In this document: one piece after another, positions 55,361 through 64,000 of the stretch
How positions within the stretch are numbered: position 1 is the stretch's first letter
How the letters are laid out: each line of letters begins with the position of its first letter
From: Blattamonas nauphoetae
Taxonomy: Eukaryota > Preaxostyla > Oxymonadida
DNA length: 64,000 nucleotides
Reading direction: 5' to 3'
Assembly: GCA_033064195.1 (NCBI GenBank)
Contig: JARBJD010000094.1
Span: 62,001 to 126,000, forward strand
Position numbers and translations under genes: made by a program
The notes under the pieces: model-generated
What the model was told of the DNA's origin: nothing
Seen by the model: the letters and a program-made list of their open reading frames with translations, nothing else
Databases searched by the model: none

Positions 55361-56353
55361 ATGGAAAACAATTCTCCTTCAATCCAACCCTTTTCCATCG
55401 AACCCTTCATCGGAAATCCAAACAGCGAAGCAACTCCCTTGTTTCTGAGAACCGAACCGAACAAGCCCACAACAATCGAACAAGTATCACAGCAGTTTCT
55501 GTCACTTGTTCACTTCGTCATGAAAGAATGCCCTCTCGATGAAAACGTGGCAAGACAAGGATGTGCTCTTTTGGAGAGTTTCGTCCCTAACAAATCAGAT
55601 CACTTTTCGGCCGACCAGATTCTCTATCAACTTGTTCCCAAACCCGATGGCTCTTGTTCCGGTTTCACAGAGTCAATCATTCCGCTCCTCACATCATCCA
55701 ACGAGGAGCTAGTTCATGCAACACTCTCTCTTCTGAGTGGAATTGTGTTGTACACTTCTTCGTTCACCCATTTCGACATTCTCGAAACAGGATTGTTCAA
55801 ACTCCTCCCACAAGCATTCTACGAACAGGAAATGCACCTTTTGGCCAAACACAGCTTCTCTCTGATGAATCTCGTGCGCTGGTTCATCCTGGATTCAGAT
55901 TCTGATCCTGCAGGAGCAATCTGTGAAGAACGACAACTTTCGAGAGCAACCTTCCAACATATCTTCATTGACCACTTTTTCCATCCCGTCGAACCGTTTC
56001 TGGAGTCCATTTTCATACACAGACGCCGCTTCGTCGATTGTCGGACTTGTTGGGAGTTGTCCGAACTGCTCGGATCGATTTTTGAATGCTCGCCCTGTCT
56101 GGAACAGATGACGCTGTTCGTGCTGTCTTCGTCGTTTGCTCTGACCTTCACGGATTGTATCGCATTCTTCGAGACGCGTATCCTCAGAAACAGACTCCTT
56201 TGGTTTGTTCGTGACAGAATCAGCAAATGGAAGAAAGAAGGACCAGCTGTTCAAAAGCGCGGACAACAGATTCTGACCAAACTGAGTGAAGAAGGTATTG
56301 TTAATGAGACAGAACTCCACTTCCACATGGACAGGGACCTGAGAAGGATCTGA
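55361..56353 (+). CDS. ARM/HEAT-like lineage-specific protein, intact
   Basis: 330 residues from the first ATG of the frame (55361) to a TGA at 56351-56353. All-helical pattern with 'QQFLSLVHFVMKECPLDENV', 'LVHATLSLLSGIVLYTSS' and a conserved tail 'ISKWKKEGPAVQKRGQQILT'. It is a distant relative of the 34892-39993 protein rather than of the NWDE group. No catalytic motif, signal peptide or membrane segment. Function unknown. Confidence 0.8.
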   Translation: MENNSPSIQPFSIEPFIGNPNSEATPLFLRTEPNKPTTIEQVSQQFLSLVHFVMKECPLDENVARQGCALLESFVPNKSDHFSADQILYQLVPKPDGSCSGFTESIIPLLTSSNEELVHATLSLLSGIVLYTSSFTHFDILETGLFKLLPQAFYEQEMHLLAKHSFSLMNLVRWFILDSDSDPAGAICEERQLSRATFQHIFIDHFFHPVEPFLESIFIHRRRFVDCRTCWELSELLGSIFECSPCLEQMTLFVLSSSFALTFTDCIAFFETRILRNRLLWFVRDRISKWKKEGPAVQKRGQQILTKLSEEGIVNETELHFHMDRDLRRI

Positions 56354-57081
56354 TCGATCAGACCTTCATTGATCAGACCTAATTTTTGTTCTTAACAGAC
56401 TGTTTCATGAAAAGAGAGTTTACTTTCGAAAAAAACTGTGAAATGAGTCTAATCGACCATTCGAGAGGCTATCTGGTCATAATTGATTGTTTATTGGTTG
56501 AATTGAACTGGTACGATGAAGAAAATGAAGTGAGTAATTGGAAAAAGAGGAAAATCGATACTCCTAATTAGGAAACGGATCAGACCCCCACTTCTGTGAG
56601 GTGTGATCCATGATCACACCTCATACAGTAAACTACAGACCTGATCAGGTCCCTGCACATGGACAAAGAAGATCTTGTAGACTACGTCAATTTCACACTC
56701 ACCGCTCTCCTTTCCTCTCATCACAGACAATAGTATCTGTGAAGTCGTTTGGAGACTCATTATCTTTGTTCTTTTTTTTCTCATTCCAACAACAAGGCCG
56801 GCGCGCGTGGAAGACTGTCCATTCACAAGTGAACATGAAATAAAGCGATATTTAACCTGATTTTGAACGAGAATAAGTTAAACGTTCGTTTTGTGAGCAT
56901 TTCATCATTCTTAATTCAAGGTTTTGAGCTATGCCGCAATTCTATCACCCTGAATTGACTCCACATTGCAAAGAATGAGGAATCCTCCGTTATCTTTTCT
57001 TCTGGACTCTTGAGGGTGAGATTCTTTTAACTAGACAGATCGAACCTCAACAGAATTCACAGGTCACCTCGAATCGTCAAA
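56354..57081. other. intergenic region with palindromes
   Basis: AT-rich, with several GATCAGACC repeats (56360-56385, 56578-56587), a perfect 12-bp-arm hairpin at 56597-56623 and no convincing frame. Confidence 0.5.
56597..56623. repeat. perfect hairpin, 12-bp arms, 3-nt loop
   Basis: TGAGGTGTGATC, loop cat, GATCACACCTCA. It may be a terminator-like or element-end remnant; no function can be assigned. Confidence 0.7.
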
Positions 57082-60000
57082 ATGTTGTCAAATCCTGGGA
57101 ACTCATCATCGTTCATCCCTGCGAAGGATGGAAGTACGTTAGTCTGAACTTTACTTCCCTTTCATGATTGCTGATTGGGTTAATGTCCAGAAACAGAACC
57201 AAGAAAGGAAGGAACTTTTTGAGAAACTCAAAAAGCTTGAAACGGAATCGGACGAGATCCGTGTTGGCATTGCGAAAGAACTTGTGAATCTCTGCCTGGA
57301 CGGTCTGTAGAGTGTTTGAGAAGCGGAGATAAGATTGCTTGTTTTGTTGTTGTTCACTTGGATGGAATGATCCCTGACAAGCTTTTGCAGAGACAGAGTT
57401 GTTATGAACGGCCATTGTGAGAAATCTTTCGATAATTGATTGCTTCTTGTTTTTGTGACTCAGATTCTGGGAACGAAAAAGGGATCGGGACGACGCTGAT
57501 GGAAGGCCGAATTCTTCCGATTTTGGGGAACCAATTGAATCGTACTCTTTCCGTACCAGTTCGGGTATGACTTTCATTCTTGATCTCTTCCTATCTTCTT
57601 TCGTTCTGATTCCTCCTGTTTTCTGATCCTTCTCACCGTTCCTTATTTCTTGAATCCTTCATTTTCTTTCATCTATCACATCTACTTGTTTTGAAGGTGG
57701 GATTCCAAGTGTTGTTTGACACAGTTCTTGCAGTAATCTCGAAAAACGAAGGCGTTTCTCTTTCGAAGCATTTCCCATCTCTCCTTGCTCTCTCCCGGGT
57801 CTGTGCCTTCCAATCACTTCTCAATACTTCTTTCTCCCTCCATCTTTCTTCTCATCTCATTTTTCCTCCTCTCTTTCCTTCAATCTTTTTTCTGGTCTTT
57901 TGTGAATCAGGACTCGAACAGCCGAATCTCCGAACCAGTGATTGCGACGATTGGGTGTGTTTCTGGTTGTGTCTCATTTTTTCCTCTTTTCCTTCCATCC
58001 TCTCCCCTCTCGCCCAGTCTGATCACTCACCGTTTGTCGTCGTCGACTGACGTGGAGCTGTTCCTTCAGAGTGGGATTCTGGAATCGCTGGTGTCGTCGC
58101 TTCGGACACATCGTGATGTGAGAGTTCGGAAAGCGATTGTGGTTGCACTTGGGGAGATTGGAGTTGGGCTGAAGATGGCAGTTGTTCGTCACGAAGCGAA
58201 CGAACACTCGAAACTGGAGGAAGTGCCGACACCAGCTCCCCGTGAGAAGAAACAGGAAGAGCGAGGAGGCGAGAGGGAGGGAGACGAAGAGGAGAGTGAG
58301 AATGAGATGCCATCGTTTGCGAAGCCAGTGTGGAGTGTGTCGTTGAGTGATTTTGAAGTGGAAGCTCTGGAGCGAGTGGGGTGGGAGAAAGAGGACGAAG
58401 GAGGGACAGATTTCGGGAGTCGATGCCGACGTGGAGTTGGGATTGTTCGGGAAGGGCTGATTGGAGTGATTCGAGGATGGGGGAAGGAGAAGAGGGGAGA
58501 GGAGGAAGGGAAGAAGAGAGGAAAATATGCGAAAGGGAAAAAGGAAGTGAATGGAGGAGAAGAAGAGTGGAGAGAGGAGGACGATGTGGGAGTGAAGCGA
58601 GTGGCAGGGAGTGTGTGTGGAGCTGTGTTTGGGGAAGTGTTTGGAGTATCGCCGAGTTGGTGTGTTGAGGGAGGAGTGGTTGGAGTGCGAGGGTCAGACA
58701 TCGAATCGCTTCGAGTGGAGATGGCGAGGAAGTTGGAAGAACAGCAGGCCACATTCGACGCTCGACTGAAACAAGCTGAGAAGGAGAAAGAGGAGATCAG
58801 GACGGAGAAAGAGGAGATGAAAAAGAAAGAAAGGAACATGGAAGCGATGATTGCGGAGTTGAGAAAGAACCAACGCCCATCACTCATCACAATCTCAGAA
58901 ATCAAAGCTGTGTTCTCGAACTCCACAAAAGTATCTCGATCAGGCGACAAGTTCACGAACTGTTCGGATGGTTATTCCACAGTGACATTCGATTATCCAC
59001 TCTCCAAGGTTTACTCCTCTCCCCTTTGACATGTTTCTCTCTTTCCTCGCAGGGAATCTGGCATCTGTCTGTCTTTCTGTGTTTCTTGGATTCTTCAGCA
59101 CTCTTCGAATCATTCAAAAATCTGGTTGTTTCCGTCTGTCACTTTTCCTTTTTTTCTTCATTTTTCAGACGTCGGCTTCATCGACTCGACAGAAGAACCG
59201 TTCCCAGATGGACAATATGTTGGCAATTACAAAAGTGTGCCTCTCTTCGTTCCCATCGTCTTCAGCCTCACTCGGTTTCTGCTCAAGTTGGTCTGTTCAT
59301 CGTTATCTCTCATCTCCGTAATCAGTAATTGGGTGATTCTAAATGAAATGTTACTTTACACTATGGTGCGTTACAAAAAATTAAAAATTGCACAATTTGC
59401 ATTCATCTGCTTTCAGGACTGAAAAGTGCTAAATTTTGTAGATTTTGCTTTGATCGCGTTCGATTGAGCTCTTATAGGATCTGGACATTTTATCACTTTT
59501 TTTTCTTCACAACGTTTCAGAAATCAAAGAGGTGGTGGTAAACGACATAAAAAAACGGATTTGTGAGAGAAATGCGAATTGAAAACATATATCATCCAAA
59601 AAACCGTGAAAAGCTTATTTTGGATATCTCACTTCAAACATAAAAGATCTCTATGAAATTTCTGGTGTGTGTCAGAATGGCGTGTTTGTGACGTGGAAAT
59701 GAAGGAACGACACTTTTAATGGTTTGCTACAGAGGAGGGAGGCAGATCAGAAAACGCAAGTTCACTGTGAGAAGAGAAGAACGAGACTACCAGATCTGAA
59801 TGATACAGCTGAAGGAAAAGAGATGAAAAAACTCGAAATCACAATAAAACATAGAGATGTCAAGTGTCATTGATAGATCTGAGTTGAAATAAAACGGACT
59901 TGGAAAGCGAAGATGAGAATATATACACTGTTCAAACGATGGAGGTCAGCTTCAAATGATGTGTTAGAACGAGGTACTTGTACAATTTTGGGGGAACGTG

Positions 60001-60503
60001 TTAGTTTGAGCGAAGAAGGATCGCTGAAAGAAGAAATCAGACGGAAAAGATTGGATGAAGAGTCAGAAAAATGGAAAACACCTTAATCATGTCGAATGAA
60101 GGAGAATATGAGCGCTCTGAAAATTGTATTGAGTTTCTGCTCATATGACAGAAGAAAATACGCGGGTAACAATTCATTTAGAATCACCCAATTTGAGGAA
60201 GTGTCGCACTGGAGGATCAGCAACAGGTCACGGTTCAGTCTCGTTCAAAACAGGCGACGAGTTTGTGTTGGAGGCGGACATGGAAGCTCGCACGTGCCAC
60301 TTGTTTGTGAACTCTGTCCAGACGAAAGTGTTCGCTCGAGGAATCCCTGCCTCAGTCAAGCTCGCTGTCTGACTCTCTTATTCTCATCAATCTTTTCAGG
60401 TCTCTCTCTACTACACGAATGATGGGTTTGAGGTGAAATCGTTTCGAGAAGTTGAGAAAACGAAATCGACAAAACTGTCAGATGAAATCGCGATTGATTT
60501 TTG
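57082..60503 (+). CDS. multi-exon ARM-like / coiled-coil / SPRY-like protein, split by an AATT-flanked element
   Basis: The start is uncertain: an ATG at 57082 begins 'MLSNPGNSSSFIPAKDG', and a helical exon follows at 57191 ('QKQNQERKELFEKLKKLETE'). Later exons carry 'EGRILPILGNQLNRTL', 'SKNEGVSLSKHFPSLLALS', HEAT-like 'RTHRDVRVRKAIVVALGEIG', a charged coiled coil and a SPRY-like domain ('ISEIKAVFSNSTKVSRSGDK'). The introns 59009-59052 (DYPLSK|GIWHLS) and 60367-60399 (KLA|VSLYYTNDG) are clear. The 859-bp element at 59331-60189 lies within the SPRY part; without it and one AATT copy the text runs into 'NLRKCRTGGSATGHGSVSF'. The exons around it are not fully resolved. The end is a TGA at 60501-60503. 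The C-terminal architecture matches 40649-41704. Confidence 0.6.
59331..60189. mobile_element. 859-bp AATT-flanked TIR element, copy 2 (inverse orientation)
   Basis: Left end GGGTGATTCTAAATGAAATG, right end its inverted relative; AATT is duplicated at 59327-59330 and 60190-60193. The left 40 bases match the right end of copy 1 (38758 inward, through 'GTTACTTTACACTATGG'), and the right end matches copy 1's left end through 'GTTACCCGCG'. An internal 'tttgatcgcgttcga' block is also shared. It is more diverged than the fold-back pair. Confidence 0.88.
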
Positions 60504-60649
60504 ATTCATTCTTCACCTGTCATCTCCCATGTTGTCATCCATTGTCTTGTGTATTGATTTTTCCGACATAAGTATGGAGGAGCTGCTCGAGATTGTTTGA
60601 GGTGGGGGAAGATTCTGTTGTGGGGTGATCCACTCACTTTCGTTTCCGA

Positions 60650-62739
60650 ATGCCGACACTGACATTTGAAGTTGATTTCATTGATCACAGGACGACGTTG
60701 GATGAACTTTCGTCATTGTTCTCGGGATTTGGGAAAGTAGTTCGGTGTTCATTCTCGTCGATGCAAAATGGAAGTCTGGAAGTGAAACAAGGAATGGTGG
60801 ACTTATCGACGAGATTGGATCCTTTCGAGATCATGATGAAGACGACATATCGTACGTTGCATGGCCACACGATATCAGTGGAATGGCGGAAAGAACGACT
60901 TGCTGATGCGTCGCTTCTGAGTGCGTATATGGGAGAACGAAGCCGGCAGAAGTTTCGAGTGACGAGAGTGCATGCGGGGAAAGTGTCTGGATTAGGGGTG
61001 AAGCTGACGTTCCCAGTTCTTCGTGTTTGTGTTTTGAGTGTTTCTCGCGACGACCAACGCGTTTACCGACCAGCAGATCTCTCGGCCTATCCGATGGCCC
61101 ACACGCCGTCTCTTCCACAAGCGCTGTCGGAGGGATTCATTCCGCCGTCGTGGCCAGACCCGAAGTTCGAACGATACGAACGATTTCTGATTCCGATGTT
61201 GGATGCGTTTGGCTTGGGTCATCTGCACGTGCACATGATCACGGAACGATCGGCACTTTCATATGTTTGTTCTTGTTGTTTTCACTTTGATGTTGTTCAG
61301 CTGATGCGAGTGTCTGTTTGTGAAGATCCGTTCGAGCTGGATGTTCGGATGGAGTCGGGGCTGATTGTGCTGCACGCGGTGAACCAAGATCTGTGGAAGA
61401 ACGGGAGGCGCTTCAAGAATGCTAATTCGGATCTGATGTGCTACATGGGGTGTGTTTCCAAATCGGTCATCTTTTTGTGAATTATCGTCCTGATTTGTGA
61501 TTCATTCGGATGTGTTTCCTCTTTTATTATCTTCTTCTTTCTTCTTTTATCATTTCTGTCCTTCCTTTCTTCTTCCATCTTCTTCCTCAGTCGCCGCTTC
61601 GAACAGGTGTGCACGAACAGCTTCGCCTCGCTGAGCGGAGAAAACAATCCGTGGGAAGCATTTGTGGGGATCACGGAAAGCACGATTTTTGATGACAATA
61701 CGGCATACACGGTGTGCTAAGCAAGAACGACGTTCAAGTCAATTCTTCCTCTTTCCTGCCTCTCACATCCCTTCATCTCCTCATTCCTCCTTTCCCTCCC
61801 ACTCACCTTCCTTCCCTCGCAGTTTCTGATGCTTCCTGAGTTTGATGCCTTCCATCCATCGCACACACCAGCTTGTGCGCCGACTGAAGAAGAAGTGACC
61901 GAACGCCACGGCACTCTCCCGCCGTCCTTCCAACGCGGCGGATTGGAAGCGCTCTTCGCAGCACCTCGCGAGCCGGCGTCGGGCGGGCTGTTTGGGAATT
62001 TCTCGAAAGATGGCCAAGTCCGTGCGAACCGCCGTGTGCTGCTGGAAGAACTGGCGAAGTGTCCGAAGTTGTGTGATTCGGTGGAACTGAAAGTGGGGCG
62101 ACGTGGGAAAGGGACTCCGTTCGACTCGGCGTTTGTGAAGTGTGTTTTGTGTTGTCTTGTGATGTCTCCTCTTTTGGTGCTCTTTTCAGAGAGAAGATCC
62201 TGCCGACGCTGCTGCAGATGCTGCTGGCGGGTGTTGGGCACGGCTGGTTCGGGCGGCGGGACAGGGATGGGATTGTGGACTCGATTGACAAACTGACGAT
62301 TGCGGAGATGGCTGAGATGTGCCGTCCATTTGTGTGCTTCCTTTCTGATTTCTTAATTGCTCTCTTCCTTCTTCCTTTCTCTCTTCTTTCCTTCTTTCTG
62401 CCTCCTCTTTCCTTTCATCTCTCTTTCTCCCATTTCTCGCCTCGTTTGCTGCCTCAGAATCTCAAACAGATGCTCCGCTCTCTTCTCGACAGTCTGAAGT
62501 GGATTGTTCAGATCTCGTCCCTTCTCCGGTTTGTCTGCTTCCCGCTCATCGCTGTCTTCCTCTCCACTTCCCTCTTTCCCTTCCTCAGCCCGCAAGACAC
62601 TTTCCGCATCACATTCGACCCTTCCTCGCACACGCTCTCTGCCCTTCCACTTACTCTCCCCGAACACCATCGAATGCCCTCAACTGTCGATTTTGCTTCC
62701 CTTGTGGAACGGACCAAGGTCACTTCGTCAAGGGAATGA
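60650..62739 (+). CDS. multi-exon protein with RRM-like N-terminus, function unknown
   Basis: The N-terminus 'PTLTFEVDFIDHRTTLDELS' continues 'SLFSGFGKVVRCSF', the strand-helix-strand opening of an RNA-recognition-motif-like fold. Introns I can place by frame are 61265-61300 (36 nt), 61450-61590, 61712-61822, 62140-62189, 62332-62457 and 62529-62588. The joined sequence reads smoothly: 'SDLMCYMG|RRFEQVCTN', 'NTAYT|FLMLPEFDAFHPS', 'DSAFVK|EKILPTLLQMLL', 'SSLLR|PQDTFRITFDPS'. An extra intron near 61012-61070 is possible. The stop chosen is the TGA at 62737-62739, but a further exon to about 62917 cannot be excluded. The middle and C-terminal parts match nothing I recognise. RNA-binding regulator is a guess from the N-terminus only. 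Confidence 0.6.
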
Positions 62740-62963
62740 AAATTCGACGTGTGGACTCTTCGGTATCATTTCTTTCTTCTTTTGGTTTCTCATCTCGCTT
62801 AATCGATATCTTCTAAACAGTTTTCATTTTCATCAATTCTGTCGAGTAACAACAATTCTTTACTTTTGCTTCCAGCGCTTGTTCTGGAAAAACTATCCCA
62901 AAATAAAAACTCTCTGACTCCGAAAACTATCTCCCTTCCCGGTCTTCATATCTCCATTCTTTG

Positions 62964-64000
62964 ATGCCTAAATCATCAAAGAAGTCGAAAAAGGATCACT
63001 CCGGAGAAACTGAGCGCCATGTCCTCTTTCCTCCTCCTCCAGACTCAACTTTTCGAGACAATTCAGTCATCTCATCCAAATACACCCTCCTCTCTTTCAT
63101 CCCTAAAACTCTCTTTGAACAACTCCGTCAGTTTTCAAAACTGTATTTTATTATAGCAATGGTTATTGCACTCCTGTACGCAGTTCCATCTCTTAATTCA
63201 TCATCATCTTCAGTCCAGCAACATCCATCGCCAACCCGGTGACTGCCGTGATACCTGTGATCTTCATTTTTACTGTGACAATGATCAGAGAGGGTTTTGA
63301 AGACTATCGAAGGCACAGAGCCGATCGAAAGATCAACGAAGCTCTCGTTCGGGTTTTTGATGGCAATGAATTCAAAGATATCTTCAGAAAAGATATCAAA
63401 GTTGGAGATTTCGTCATTTTCAGAAAGTTTGTTCTTTATTATTGTTCTATTATCGACAGAGACGAAGAGATTGGGTGCGATGGGATCGTTCTCTCAACAT
63501 CTGATACAACTGGAATTAGCTATGTAAACACTATGAACCTCGACGGAGAAACCAACATGAAATTGAAGCGATCCGCACATGCCGTTTTCAAAGCGTTTGG
63601 AGCCTTACAATTAACACAGAAACCACCGTCACCAAAACCCAACCCACTCGAGACAGAAACAACCGAAAATGGAGCCCCTCATCAGGAAGAAATGCGGGCT
63701 ATTGTGGGTGCTGGAACACCTGGTGTGGGGGACCCCAGTCTCGATCAAGAAAACCTTTGGGAAATGGATAACTCGAACAAAGTGTTAGATGAAGAAAAGA
63801 TAGCGGAAATGCTGAAGACATTGAAAGGAGAGATTGTATGCCAGCCACCAAATCGTCATATCCATGAAGTATGCCTCTTTTTATGTCAATCATCTCTCGC
63901 AGTTCTCTGGCCGATATACGATCACTCCGGACGAAGGATCTGAAACAGTCGAGATGCCCAATCTCGCTCCAGTCACTCCTGCAATTTCCAGATTTGCGTC
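62964..64000 (+). CDS. P4-type ATPase (phospholipid flippase), N-terminal part, runs off window
   Basis: The start ATG at 62964 gives MPKSSKKSKK. Exons are 62964-63175, 63214-63426, 63460-63868 and 63903 to the window end. The introns are 38, 33 and 34 nt, and the phases agree. The product shows the flippase N-terminal signature 'FRDNSVISSKYTLLSFIPKT' followed by 'LFEQLRQFSKLYFI', the first membrane pair ('NPVTAVIPVIFIFTVTMIRE', 'GFEDYRRHRADRKIN') and the actuator-domain motif 'NLDGETNMKLK'. P4-ATPases move phospholipids to the cytoplasmic leaflet using ATP. A hydrophilic insert after the DGET region (63600-63830) is longer than usual. The phosphorylation site DKTGT lies beyond the window. 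Confidence 0.93.

Noticed and set aside
57113-57577. 154-codon minus-strand frame as a gene
   Set aside because: It is antisense to plus-strand exons with clear heptad and ARM-like sequence of the SPRY-like gene.
58023-58956. Minus-strand Ser/Pro-rich frames of 243 and 255 codons
   Set aside because: Shadows of the charged, Glu/Lys/Gly-rich coding sequence on the plus strand.
60650-62739. RNA-dependent RNA polymerase (RRM-like start)
   Set aside because: No DxDGD catalytic motif or other polymerase block is visible in the joined exons.

Overview
The window is nuclear DNA from a protist. Its gene families (secreted beta-helix proteins, a single-pass beta-helix/Ig-like receptor ending in a degenerate kinase domain, all-helical ARM/HEAT-like proteins opening with a 'FLNWDE' motif, coiled-coil/SPRY-like proteins) and its 30-60 nt GT-AG introns match what I remember of the oxymonad flagellate Blattamonas nauphoetae (Preaxostyla). 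This is recognition from memory, not a search result. TGA, TAG and TAA all end genes, so the standard code applies.

Layout. 1-2946 is the 3' part of a beta-helix gene (copy A). A pogo-like DNA transposon with 200-bp inverted ends follows (2994-5140), then an ARM-like gene (5342-6418) and a coiled-coil/SPRY-like gene (to 7448). A second beta-helix gene (copy B) occupies 7717-32704, but only about 6 kb of that is the gene: an 8.2-kb element, a 9.2-kb plus 0.34-kb pair and a 1.25-kb element sit inside it. Removing them exactly at their ends gives one continuous frame of 2018 codons, broken only by one early TGA. A second ARM-like gene follows (33001-34071). An ARM/HEAT-like gene spans 34892-39993, with a fold-back element in its putative intron and an AATT-flanked element in its exon. 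Next come a SPRY-like gene (40649-41704), a 2575-aa receptor-like gene on the minus strand (42524-50251) and a decayed relative (50372-53000). Divergent from it is a third ARM-like gene (53087-55034), split by a second copy of the fold-back element. A fourth ARM-like gene (55361-56353), a multi-exon SPRY-like gene holding another AATT-flanked element (57082-60503), a multi-exon gene with an RRM-like start (60650-62739) and the 5' end of a P4-ATPase flippase (62964 onward) complete the window.

Main theme. At least five DNA element families with different target-duplication habits (TA; 3 bp twice; AATT; 8 bp; none visible) lie in or next to multicopy lineage-specific genes. Paralogs in the same window act as empty sites, so most boundaries are known to the base. 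Several insertions leave the host reading frame intact on either side, which points to recent insertion or to some tolerance mechanism. The surface-protein genes and ARM-like genes are amplified together with their flanks, and they also vary in internal module number.
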